64,000 nt of DNA from Nymphaea colorata (Eukaryota > Streptophyta > Magnoliopsida > Nymphaeales > Nymphaeaceae), in NCBI RefSeq assembly GCF_008831285.2, contig NC_045143.1:9869503-9933502 (forward strand), written 5' to 3'. Below are positions 1 through 10,060 of the stretch, one piece after another (the first letter of the stretch is position 1; every line of letters begins with the position of its first letter). A program made the position numbers and the translations under genes. The notes under the pieces were generated by a model, which was given only the letters and a program-made list of their open reading frames with translations, had not been told where the DNA came from and made no database searches.

Positions 1-600
1 CAAACACCAGCTAGACCATCAAGTTTTTAAGGGATTTGATGATTCAGGATTTAGAATTGTAAGATGTATATTTGCCAAAGAAAGCAAATTTTAATGCACT
101 TATTAGATTGAAGCATAACAACATATTCATTAATTTAAATTATGGTCTCACACTACTGCATTGAAATTATAAATTTTCCATTGGAGAGGCTGAAATATAA
201 CTTTTTAAATTTTTATGTAAAATAATTTTAAATTTTGAAAATTTACATGTAAAATTTTAATTTTTAAAAAACCTGATTGAGTCTGTGGCCCCTGCCGCCA
301 CCGTGCATCTGCCCCGGGTCCCACGTAGAGGGGTATTTTAGTGACGTGTTGATTGATGCTTGAAACCCAAACATAAAATTGATAGGTTATGGAACCCGTG
401 GGAGATCACCTGGGTTCAGTGATCAGTTAGAGATTTGCATGACCTACAGGCTAAAGTGAGCCACTTCTTGACCAGTGAGTAGAAATACGTTCCTCCTTTT
501 TACATTTAACCAAGCAAAAGGGTTCTCATTAGCCGTTGTATTGACACCAAATTAACTCCAATTGGTCATCATCGATCTTTTCTTTTTCCATCAAGGTGTG
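1..600. other. Intergenic, degenerate copy of A-upstream block
   Basis: No gene is seen. The stretch around 385-480 (CCCGTGGGAGATCACCTGGG onward) is a diverged copy of about 6010-6110, where the same order of GAACCC, CTGGGTCCAG, ATGACC and AGTGAG words occurs. It therefore looks like the left edge of the duplicated unit that also recurs at 23.7 kb and, inverted, at 54.1 kb. The A/T-rich part at 180-280 resembles the low-complexity tail of repeat X. Confidence 0.45.
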
Positions 601-604
601 TGTT

Positions 605-766
<162 letters not shown>

Positions 767-769
767 GAG

Positions 770-2540
770 GAAGAAAATTTGGTGGAAACGATTAGGTAAG
801 GAACAAAAACCAGACTTTATTTTTTTGTCAAATATTTATTTTAAATAAAATATGAACATTCTAATATATTTATGAAAAATATTTTGATATAAAGCATGCA
901 TGACTCAAGTTGTTTGCCTCCACGGGCATCGAATAGCTTGTCAGGAACATGCAGACGGCACGTCTTCAGTTCAATTCTTCTTGGTGCTACTTCTCTAACT
1001 TGCAAATGGTAGCATGTATGACCAAAGTTGAAAGATGCAGACCAGCCAAGTGACAAAGCAGCACTAGATGTTGGGTGTAGGGAAAAGGAGATTGGGGTTG
1101 CTAATTATTGATAACATTTACTGGGCAACTTTTAGTACTCGAGTCGAGCAACAGAACACACTGTACAGGGCTTGGTGGTGAGATAATGTCCTCTATATCA
1201 AGCAAATTAAGGATGCTAATTAGAACAACCTCCATTTGCTCTAAGAAATGTTAGTTATATTCAAAATCACGATTTTGACTGAATTGGTTGCAAATCCGAA
1301 AAAAAAAAAATATTTTTCATTTTATAAGTGGAGATTAAAAAAAATAATTAAAATTAATAAAAAGTAACTTAAAGCATTTGAAAATAATAAAAGTGACAAG
1401 TGGCACAAGTTCGTCGAGCACTAGACATCAATTGGATCTGGATCGGGCGATTCAAGCTCCCTTTTACAACACTGGTCGTACTACAGCCTCATGGGAAGGG
1501 GAGATCATTCAAGTAGCTAATAAACCCAGTTAGAGACTAATAATTATTTGGCCTTGGCCTTTCAACTACTCCAAAAAACTTATGAGAAATCAAACGTACG
1601 TCATAGATTATTTAGGAAAAATTATGAATGTCATAAATAGCCAATTTATAACACTACTTTCTTGTAATAAATGTTTTGTGCCCTGTATTTCTTTGTGTGT
1701 GTGCGTGTGTGTGCATGCAGGTGCGTGCAAGGAAGAGAAGGAGAGAGAACAAGAGTCGACAAAATGAAAATTTATGAACAAAAATTTGGTGACAAGTAGT
1801 CGCCAAAAAAAATTAAAAGATGGTAAAAAGACCAAAATAAAGGGAGGGAGAGAGAGTATTTTTCTATTTAAACCTTGTTTATAGAGGAAAAAGTGAACTT
1901 TTTTTTGCCATGATAATTTTTCTGGACAATCAGACATGCATAGGGCAAAAACCAGAATTTTTTTTGGGGAAACAGAAATTGTGTTAATTAATATCTATGA
2001 CTATCAAAGTCAGCACTCAATATATATGACTTTTCTCTATCAACTCCTTGGGGACTTGGCTTTTGGGAGACCTGGCGTGTCAAGTGGTCACGACGATCCA
2101 TGCGTTGTTCATTTGCAAAAGCGAGTCAAACAATTAATCAAACACGACTTGCCCATGCAGGGCAACCAGTTTCTTCGTTAATTCTTTGCTCCTCTTAGTC
2201 CGGTCCGTATGAAATTTTTTCCTTCATATATACCACATGTTTTTTCAAGAGAAACCGTCAAACATGAGAACGGACTTGAGGAAAAGGTCGATCGATGGAG
2301 ATGTTAGAGAAATTTCTTTGTGCTCAGGCAGCCTATAGTAAGTTGAATGCTTCAAACGTGAGGAATACCCTGGTTCGGTCCCACGCTGTTTCCCGTGTCA
2401 AACCTGTTACCAGATTCCGATCAAGACACAGGAGGAAGACGAAAAGTGCTCTGTATGTGTTTGTGTGTTAGACAAGCTTTGATTAATAGACATGGCACGA
2501 ACTAAAATAGTTCAATTAAGTCTTAAGATCTTCTCGATAT
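770..2540. other. Intergenic region upstream of peptide gene A
   Basis: No gene is supported. A (GT) tract lies near 1696-1712. The last part, about 2185-2330, is homologous to sequence upstream of the A pseudogenes (about 28495-28630 and, inverted, 52290-52440). It shares a CTCTTAGTCC box and a GAGGAAAAG box, so it is probably the old lineage A promoter region. Confidence 0.5.
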
Positions 2541-2544
2541 TGTC

Positions 2545-2553
2545 TATATATAT
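2545..2553 (+). promoter_or_regulatory. TATA box of peptide gene A
   Basis: A TATATATAT run lies 182 bp before the ATG at 2727. Most of the intact paralogues have a TATA run at a similar distance, which supports it as the core promoter. Transcription would start near 2575-2590, giving a 5' UTR of about 140-150 bases. Confidence 0.55.
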
Positions 2554-2726
2554 GCATGCTTCATTCTTGCAACAAAGCATGCAAATCTTGGTCCCTCAGT
2601 CTAGTTATTCCTCTTGATAGATTCACATCGCACAACCCATTAAAACCCTCCCTATAACAGTTTTGTGTCACCACTAAAAGAAGCAAAGCTGCCAACCCAT
2701 CACTTCATCGATTGGCCTTAACCCCA

Positions 2727-3047
2727 ATGGCGTCCTCAATGAGAAAACCTGTTGCAGGAATAGCCATGTTAGGTCTTATCATGATCTGCATGTGGGCTCA
2801 GTTGGTTGAAGGAGCCAGGCCGCTTGAAGAAAGGAAGGTGATGAAATGGAGAAGATGGCCGTTGCTGGAGATGCTGCAGAAGGGCGTTCCCGAGGCCCCG
2901 TCTGAACATTCACATACCACGACAAGCCCCGGACCACCACGTTCTACGCTCAAGAATATGAACATTGCCGGTGGCCGCCGTTCCTCCTTGCTTCGTTATA
3001 ATCAGCTCTCTCCTGCCGCCGATGCGCCCCCAACCACCCGTCCGTAG
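2727..3047 (+). CDS. Small secreted peptide precursor, lineage A, cysteine-less
   Basis: This is a 106-residue single-exon protein. I chose the ATG at 2727 because it matches the MASS/MAFS start of all paralogues; the frame is open five codons further to a TTG, which is not a likely start. Residues 1-30 form a hydrophobic signal peptide ending in VEGA before RPLEE. A basic/aromatic spacer (KWRRWPLLEML) leads to QKG at 51-53 and then a proline/serine/threonine segment. The conserved core TLKNMNIAGGRR lies at 74-85 and a proline-rich tail ends in TTRP. Lineages B and C have two cysteines around the core; here the first is His63 and the second codon is missing, so no disulfide can form in the predicted mature peptide. 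A secreted signalling peptide is likely by architecture, but function is unproven. It is the only intact member of lineage A. Confidence 0.75.
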   Translation: MASSMRKPVAGIAMLGLIMICMWAQLVEGARPLEERKVMKWRRWPLLEMLQKGVPEAPSEHSHTTTSPGPPRSTLKNMNIAGGRRSSLLRYNQLSPAADAPPTTRP

Positions 3048-4090
3048 ATACGCAGTCATGATAAAGATCACTGAAGTCATACAGAGAACCCAGATGCTCT
3101 TAAATCCATTTCTCTCATAGATTTTCTCCAACTTTTTTTCGTCATGTTCAGTCCGTCTTTCTTGTAGATTTTTTCTTTTATTTTCTTGCAAATTTATTAT
3201 ACTTGTTTACTGCATTAAATAAGAAGGTTGTCATAGAAAAGCAAAAATAAAAAGCTTTTATAGAAGGATCAATAATACTTTATTGTGGTTTCCATTTATC
3301 TTCTTTCCCTTTACAAGATTGTCTTTGTGACTTCGTGTCATTTTCCCTTGAACCGTTGAGCATGAGCTCATGGGCATCGACTAGGGTTGGCGAAGACTGT
3401 AAAGTTTGTCTGGAGAAAAACAAATTTGAGCTTTCTTACACAAAATAAAGGATGGCTTTTGAAAAATTAATGTTAGAAATTAAGCAATAAGTTGTTTTTG
3501 CCCACTACGCGCACACACATACATTGTCACTTTTAATGAGAATTTGGCAAAGCCTTGGCATAATACTTTACCTTAATCCCATAATTCGCATAATGTGTTT
3601 GTATGCATCCAAAATTGTTTTAATGTCTTTCAACTAAATCGTAACACGTGAGTGGAATTCATCATCCACAAATTTTTACCTTCACATTTAATTTTCATGT
3701 TGGTTCGATTGGTGTGAATTGAACATTGGCTTCTTGAGCAACGACGGTTTGATTGAAATGGCATCAAAAACCTGAATTTGGAGCATACGGCACTTGGCAG
3801 ATTCCCAGGATCCAACGAAAAAAAAGGAATTCTGACGAAAGGTTGCTGGTTGCTGGTAGATTTGGTTCTCTTCCCATATTTTGAGAGAAAGACCACACAG
3901 GAAGAATAGCCCCGTGGGGCATAGCCCAAACAAATAAGCTTGGGATGCATCAAGCTTATTGATGTGAATTTCAAATCCTTTCCTATATTTTTAGTTGAGA
4001 TTCCATAGCTATTTAATGATGTGAATTTCAAATTCTTTGAGAATAAGAAATTGCTTCGAGTTAACGAGAAATGGAACAAAGAGTTTATCA
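3048..4090. other. 3' flank of gene A and intergenic sequence
   Basis: About 150 bases after the stop have the T-rich look of a plant 3' UTR, with AATAAG near 3219 and AATAAA near 3247 as candidate poly(A) signals. Beyond 3300 no gene is supported. A minus-strand open frame over 3630-4100 has no recognisable domain, no signal peptide and no matching copy kept open elsewhere in the window. Confidence 0.4.
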
Positions 4091-4505
4091 AATGAAACAA
4101 TAGAGGATATTAACTACCTAGCCGAGATGACAATGCTGGATTGCATTATCAAATCGTTCTTGAGCAGTAAATGTCTTTCAAGAAGGTGACAATGTTTTTA
4201 TTTTATTGTATTAACATGTGGGTTCGTTAGAGGGTTTGGGCATTTGGTTGCCAAGGATGATTGAAACTATCTAGGTTTGAATCTAGAATTATTCAAATCA
4301 AGATCTTCTTTTCAATGAGAGTGAATTGGTTCCAACATGTTGAACAAGACATGTAATTCATATAATTCTTCTATTTCATTGGTTATAACAGGATTGAAAT
4401 GAGAGTCCCCGAATTTTTAAAATGAAAAACATTCTTATCAAGATCATATACTTTGTAGGCTTTTTAGCTGTTGACATAAACACCTAGTAAGAATCTAGTA
4501 ATGAT
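4090..4505 (-). mobile_element. Ty1/copia relic, integrase C-terminus fragment
   Basis: Read on the minus strand, about 4405-4505 encodes a broken form of the copia integrase C-terminal signature (GVYVNSQKAYKVYDLD, then a CRDV-type motif), better kept at 57181-57320. A deletion of about 50 bp between 4440 and 4441 removes the SRDV part. The flank 4090-4400 is about the same sequence as 21415-21725 and, inverted, 57300-57530. It is a non-functional remnant carried with the duplicated units. Confidence 0.65.
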
Positions 4506-4960
4506 AATAAGAGAAAGAACAAAATATACTTAACATATACATGAGAATTTAGATACTTACGGATTCTAACTGCTGATCTTGAGATGCATGGAACACTTTT
4601 AAGAGTCACACGCAGACTTGCAGTTGACAATGCTAGTTGGAAACTTCTCTAACTCAGTTGAGGGACTTATAGTCTCTAAAAGAGGAGCATGTATTACTTC
4701 TTTAGGGTACAACTAAAGAAGAAATTGAATGAGCTAATTTATTAATGGCAAGAGTGAAAAAACAACATAGTCAACATATGCATGAATATTAGATTGTGGA
4801 CTACCATGAGGTGATTTGTAGATGCACACGATACTTATAGGAGCTACTTGCGGATGACAATGCCAATGGAGAAATGTCTAACTTATAAAGTTTATAAGTA
4901 GGATGGTGCTTAAACACATGAAGCCAATCCAAGCTAAAATCATACCTTCAAATTAGTATA
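4505..4960 (-). repeat. Two diverged copies of a ~190-bp module
   Basis: On the minus strand two consecutive diverged modules each contain a CTCC..ACTAGCATTGTCAACT box, an AGTGTTG(T/C)GTGCATCTCAAG box and ATTCTCATGCATATGTTAAG. The same module occurs at 12985-13365 (+), 21850-22270 (-), 34480-34830 (+), 46545-46830 (-) and 57000-57150 (+), usually directly before the copia YDLD fragment. It is probably part of the same element. Confidence 0.6.
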
Positions 4961-6510
4961 TGTTCAACTCAGCCAAATGCATTCCATTTTTTTTTTTGTT
5001 TGGGCATGAGGTAATTCATTCCATTGGGACTAGATAAAGAAAAACAACATTCTTAAAAGTAGTATCATTAGCAAAGCTTGTGATAGGGTGAGCTAGAAGT
5101 TTTTGGAGGAAACCTTTAACCAGATAGGGTTTTGCTTTGCTTGGATCTGGTTGGCTATTCCATGTCTGAAAATGGGAGAGATGTCCATAGTTTTAGTTGA
5201 ATAAGGGGATTACATAAGGAGGCCCCCTTTCCCCCATCTTTTCCTCACAATCATGGTAATATTAGTACTCCACTCATGGCTTTACAAATAGAAAGCAGGG
5301 TTAAAGGCCTACACATTGGCAAGGCTGCCCCATATATCACATGGATGTCTGGATTATGAGGATGAAAGGAAAATGAGACTACAATATTTAGCTCAAGCAA
5401 TTCAAGAGATCAAGGAAAGTGCTGAAATGTAGGTTAACAAGCATCAGAGCGTTTACAAAGAGCTTCACCAGTCTAGGACTTGTTCATAAAAAACGCAGGG
5501 TTTATCTTAGACCAAAATAATTTGTCTGAAATAACAAGAAAGGAAAAAAGCAACTGAAAACTGTTTTACATGCTAGTTTTCGATGGGGAATAAAGCATGT
5601 TTTCCTCATTTAAGTTTTCAATCACATCTCTCATAGAAATTGACAAGTGAAGAATGAAAATGAATAAAAAAAAGTCAATGCAAGCACCAGCTGAACACCT
5701 TCATAGCTTTGATGCAAAAACTGAAAACTACAAAGACTTGAATAAGAGCAGCATTAAGATCTAGCAAAATTCGTTGTTAGCGATCAAACGCCCTCAAAGT
5801 CTCATATAATACCACGAATTTTTCATGAGGATCGATACTTCACCCGCTGAAATTGAAAGACGTACGTATATTTATTAAATGTAGTGGATTGTTAGATATT
5901 GAAGCATATAATAAACATATTCACCAATTTAATTATCTACGGTGCAGGGGTCAAGGAGCATTTTAATACGATCATTCAAAGGTGCCGTGATGGCCAAATT
6001 GGCTCTAGTACTATTGAACCCAAGGGAAAGAAAGTCAGCTGGGTCCAGTCAAACGTGGAAGTTTAGAATGACCCAGGGGCTAAAATGAGTCTGCAGTTAT
6101 TGGCCAGCAAGTTTGGTTGCCCAGAACTGTTTCCCTCAAACTCTTCTTTTCAGATTTGACTGAGCAAAAGATATACTATTAATTGAGAGGTTGTTATATG
6201 CACCAGTGTATACCATGCACAGCCCTCGATGCATGACATGTGTAGTTTTGACCTACTTTTTTGAAGTGAGTATGATATACATGTTTGTGCATATAATCGG
6301 TTTCGACAAAACTCCAAGAAACTCTTTTTTTACCTTCCTACCTATTGCCTAGGGAAGTTAGATCAGCCATTCGCTACGAGGCAAGCTCCACTGATCGGGT
6401 CGAGTCATAGATGTCAACTTAAAGAGATGCAGGTTCTTAATTAGAGAATGCTTAGTTGGTGCACCATGCAGCTGTCTTCCTAGTACTTTTACAGACTGAA
6501 TTTTGTTGGT
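4960..6510. other. Duplicated intergenic block (copy 1)
   Basis: No gene is seen. The block is repeated at about 22290-24230 (+) and, inverted, at about 53690-54720. Shared landmarks include CTTTAACCAG.TAGGGTTTTG near 5115, GCAAGCACCAGCTGAACACC near 5680 and the ACCCAAGGGAAAGAAAGTCAGC region near 6017. Copy 2 has about 300 bp (near 22800-23110) that is absent here. Confidence 0.6.
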
Positions 6511-6514
6511 CCAG

Positions 6515-7290
6515 TCAAAACTTGGCCAAAGTGAGCCAGCTCATGACCAATATTTTGTGGACCACTACTTCAAATATATACATGCTCTTTCTTACTATGT
6601 AAATATTTTTCCACATATTTTCTGTTCTTCAATGTAAACTGGAGAAAAACATATTCTCAGCAGAACTCACGCGTAGTTGTGGGATAATGTTTAATTTTGG
6701 AGGCATAAGGGGATGACTTTGAGAGTTTTATGCTGAAGAGGGTTTCCCCTAATTTAAAAGAGAATTTGTCGTAAATTGGAAACAATATGATTTATATTTA
6801 TTTTTAATTAAAAATGAAAAAGGTATAAAATATAATTAATAATAAAACAACTTTAAGATACTAAAATAAAGTAGTAAAAATAACTCATGGCACGTCTGTA
6901 TGGATCACCGAACACGTATACCAAGTGCATTTGAATCGATGAACCGATTCAAACTAAGTTTCATAACAAAGCTTCAAAGCCATGAAATGGCTTGCACGAA
7001 ACAGGTAACAGCTGAATCAAATGAGTTGAGAGATCATAACGTATTCATTGGTCATGGTGTGTTTAAATGAGAATATTGTTTTGGTGTTCTAACTTAAAAA
7101 AAAAACCAGTAAAATTAAAAAAAAATTATAATGAAATAAATGAGAAACTAATAAGACAACATCAAAAAATGAGTAGGCAAGCAAAAAATAAAAATTAAAA
7201 AATGAAAACAAACGGCATTAAGAAAGACATGAAAAAAAAAATCTAAAAAAGAATCAGAAAAATGTGATAAAACTCGTTTTTCGTGAACTT
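6515..7290 (+). repeat. Repeat X, copy 1
   Basis: This is about 770 bp, starting at AAAGTGAGCCAGCTCATGAC and ending in the poly(A)-rich AATCAGAAAAATGTG region. Further copies are at 24230-24990 (+), 27274-28010 (+), 52900-53650 (-) and a diverged one at 38880-39530 (-). It has no coding capacity. It is either a dispersed non-autonomous element or sequence amplified with the gene units. Confidence 0.65.
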
Positions 7291-7734
7291 TTCAGTTTGG
7301 CTTTGTTCAGGTGGCTTCTCAGTTACAGAGCTAGAAAAAATCTTTAGAGGGCAGAGTACTCTTAGCAGATTTTTATGTCCGGGCAAAGTGAAGGGGGTTG
7401 GCAGGGGTCTTGGACCCTCCTTAAAAGAAATTCAAAAAAAAAATTACATGTTAATTTAAAAAATTATTTATTTTATATAAAAAATTTCAAGGAACTATAC
7501 TTCAGCTCCTATCAAAATTTTAAACTATAATTTTGACCCTTCTCTTGAAAATTTTTCCCTTGGTCCAAAAGAACACTCATATACATAACATAGCAAATAT
7601 TTAAATATATTAATTTTAAAATATAAAACCCTTGAAGAGCTGGTGTAGGCAACTCATATGTGGCCCTCTGCTCTTTGCTTCAAATGCAAAGGCCGTGGGT
7701 CGAGTCAGGACTGGGCTACGAGGGGATAAACCAA
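7291..7734. other. Intergenic, AT-rich, upstream of A pseudogene 1
   Basis: No gene is seen. The stretch at about 7380-7640 is homologous to 28090-28400 (+) and 52550-52830 (-), with the shared boxes GGACCCTCCTTAAAAGAAA and TGGTGTAGGCAACTCA. It forms the old 5' flank of the lineage A copies. Confidence 0.5.
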
Positions 7735-7974
7735 GTCAAGTAGCTACGGCAATAGCCGTGGTCTGTCTTCTCTTTTGTCACTTGAAGGAGCTAGGCCGCT
7801 TGAAGGGTGAAAGGCAATGCCCTGCCTCCGTCTGAAAATTCACATGATACGGGAGTCTCCGCACCACCACAGACGCTCAATAATATAAACATTGCAGGCA
7901 GCCGGCCCGCCTCCTGGCTTCCTCATAATTTCTTTTCTGCTGTTGATGGGTCGCCTACTGCACGCCATCCGTAG
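7735..7974 (+). pseudogene. Lineage A peptide pseudogene 1
   Basis: The 5' part reads VATAIAVVCLLF, a signal-peptide core, then loses frame before GARPLEG. The spacer with WRRWPLLE and QKG is deleted. The 3' part, from about 7822 to the TAG at 7972, reads in one frame as PPSENSHDTG, then QTLNNINIAG, then a tail ending ARHP. This aligns with the gene A core TLKNMNIAG and tail TTRP. Like gene A it lacks both core cysteines, so their loss came before this duplication. The start codon region is not recognisable. A frameshift plus an internal deletion make it a clear pseudogene. Confidence 0.75.
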
Positions 7975-9335
7975 ATGTTAGCTCAACTCATGCAGAGAAC
8001 TGAAACGTGCACTGGATCTGCGGGTTGATGTCTTATGACCTTTCATGACTTAGTGAGTTCCTAGAGTCCTTAGAAGTATTTGGGTTCTCAAATAAATGTG
8101 GAGATAATGCGGGTTTAGATATGGTCAATAATGAAAGTGGAACTTTTATATTACGTCGATTAAGGCGTGGTTGTGGTGGAATGGTAATCTCTTTCGGCTA
8201 AAACATGAGTAGAAAGGCTGAAGTGCCGTCACATCTAAAAGCAAAGAAAGAAAAATTAATCACGGCAACCAAATTTAGGGGATTGAAAAGTTCAAATTAA
8301 AGCATAGTTTATTATTACTACGAAGGAAGTAAGTGAAGTTCTTCCGTTCGTGAGTCGTATTCAAACCGTTCATGCACTTGATGACACAGCTTGATGACCA
8401 GTTTAGTTGATCCAATGTGGAATGGTTGGGTGTGGATCCGACCAAAGCCGACCCTTAACATTAAACTATTTATACTAGAGAATCAATATCTCATGCCATC
8501 TGAATCTATTCAAATTAAAAAACAGAGAAGTTTTTTTTTTTAATTAGAATTGTTGCAATTCACACGAAATTCATGTGGAATAGAGGACACTGAACGTTTA
8601 ACAAGTGTTTATACCGGAGAACCCCGGTTTAAATGAGCCTTCTAGTCTTCGGCCGAAAGTGAAAGCGTGATTTTTTAAGAAGGTGAAAATAAGTTTCCTC
8701 TCAACAAAAATAAATAAGAGTCAAGTCATCTGCTTAGTTTGGTATTATATATTTGAAACTAAGATCTCATTTTTACCTACTTCATCAACCTAACTTAGCT
8801 GGTCTAACTTAAAGGGTTGTTTGGTAAATGAAACATGTTGTAATTGTTTAGTAAATCTACTTCAAAAATTAATGCAACTTTATGAACTTTTAGTTTTAAT
8901 GTCTCGTGAATCTATTCCAATCTTTAAAATATATTTATAAAATACTCATATGTACAATAACTTTTGAAGTTCGAAGATCTTATAAAAACACATATAAAGA
9001 ATATTCCATGGCTCACAATGCACTAAATAAAACATTTACGCAGATGACAGTGCGATCTGTAACCAAAAAATTGTATCAAGCTTATTTATATTTTTAGTAC
9101 AAAAACATCGTTCATAAGTCAACCTGGGGTACACATGGACCAATAACTTAATGAATGCAAAGAATTAAATGAGAAAACATAAATGGGACAAGCAGATGAA
9201 GACGGCCGTGGCAAATGAAAGAACGTCCTCCATCTCCCGTCTTTTGGACGCCAAAGCGAGTCAAACAATTGAATAAAATTTGCTTAATCACAGACCATGC
9301 TTGCCCAAGTCAAGAGAGAGAGAGATGTGTATATT
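7975..9335. other. Intergenic block between A pseudogene 1 and B1
   Basis: No gene is supported. About 8130-8380 (GCCGTCACATCTAAAAG landmark) recurs at 20460-20680, 29750-29970 and, inverted, 51100-51320. About 8570-8670 recurs at 30080-30190 and 50890-50980 (-). These are conserved intergenic parts of the A-B unit. Confidence 0.5.
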
Positions 9336-9337
9336 AG

Positions 9338-9365
<28 letters not shown>
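9338..9365 (+). promoter_or_regulatory. (TA)n tract at the B1 TATA position
   Basis: An uninterrupted (TA) run of about 14 units sits where B2 and B3 have discrete TATATATA boxes, directly before the conserved CACGCAACCCATCAAAA sequence. The TATA box of this gene appears to have expanded into a microsatellite. Distance to the ATG at 9496 is about 130 bp. Confidence 0.55.
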
Positions 9366-9368
<3 letters not shown>

Positions 9369-9495
9369 CACAGCAGGCTTCACGTCACGCAACCCATCAA
9401 AACCCTCTCCTCATACAACAGCTTTTCATTCACCACGTCCTAGAGCTATTAGAAGAAAAAACAAAGCCACCATCAGTTGGAATTATCCCTAATCA

Positions 9496-9822
9496 ATGGC
9501 TTCTTCATTGAGAACCGCAGTTGCAGCAGTGGTCATAGTCTGCCTTCTCTTCCTCTGCATGGGGGCTCAGCCGCTTGAAGGAGCTCGTTTACTTGATGAG
9601 GAAAAGAAGATACCCCAATGGAGAAGATGGCCGGTTCTCGAGCTGCTGCCAAAGGGCCCCTCGCCCCCATCTTCGGCCTCGTGTAGCACCACCACTCCCG
9701 GAAGTCCACGTTCCTGCACGCTCGAGAACATGAACGTCGCCGGGCGCCGCCATGCTTCCTCGCTTCCTTATCGTCTCTCTCCTCCGCCCACTGATGAGCA
9801 CGCAATTACTGTCCAATTGTAG
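9496..9822 (+). CDS. Small secreted peptide precursor, lineage B (B1)
   Basis: This single-exon protein has 108 residues. Residues 1-30 are a signal peptide (VAAVVIVCLLFLCM core, ending LEGA before RLLDEE). The acidic/basic spacer contains WRRWPVLELLPKG at 42-54, followed by PSPPSSASC. Cys63 and Cys74 flank STTTPGSPRS, and the core TLENMNVAGRR follows. The tail is proline-rich (RLSPPPTDEH) and ends VQL. Three extra residues (VVI) in the signal peptide separate it from B2 and B3. The PPS..S-C segment and paired Cys suggest a processed, possibly disulfide-closed signalling peptide of the PIP/IDA or CTNIP/SCREW type; this is inference. The 3' flank is nearly identical to that of B2 for about 200 bp. 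Confidence 0.8.
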   Translation: MASSLRTAVAAVVIVCLLFLCMGAQPLEGARLLDEEKKIPQWRRWPVLELLPKGPSPPSSASCSTTTPGSPRSCTLENMNVAGRRHASSLPYRLSPPPTDEHAITVQL

Positions 9823-10060
9823 TTCAGTGGAATTCATCGACATCACTCAGTCACAATGAAACTGAGAGGCTCAAGATCACTTCGCTCTTAATTCGGTTCA
9901 TTTTTCTTTTTTCCTTTTCTGCAACTTTATCGCCGTTAATTTGTATATCAGACGATGTAGGTTCTGATACGAAAATGAATAATTCATAAGATTTCATTGA
10001 ATAATTTTTTTTTTTTATATTGTGGTTTAAATTTCGTTCGTTCCCTCTATTTATCTCTAT
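9823..10060 (+). other. Conserved 3' flank of B1 (probable 3' UTR)
   Basis: The sequence after the stop is almost identical to 30864-31070 and to the reverse complement of about 50040-50250. It includes GAAACTGAGAGGCTCAAGAT and an AATGAATAATTCATAAG run that could act as a poly(A) signal. Conservation stops near the (T)n run at about 10005. Confidence 0.5.

Noticed and set aside
2712-2726. Five-codon upstream extension of gene A
   Set aside because: It begins with TTG, not ATG. The ATG at 2727 aligns with the start of every paralogue.
3630-4100. 156-codon minus-strand frame
   Set aside because: No recognisable domain; part of it is copia-flank sequence and the duplicate near 21.3 kb does not keep it open.
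9533-9846. Minus-strand frames across B1 (likewise across B2, B3 and all C genes)
   Set aside because: They are antisense shadows of GC-rich coding sequence. The sense frame has the signal peptide, upstream TATA and conservation between lineages.
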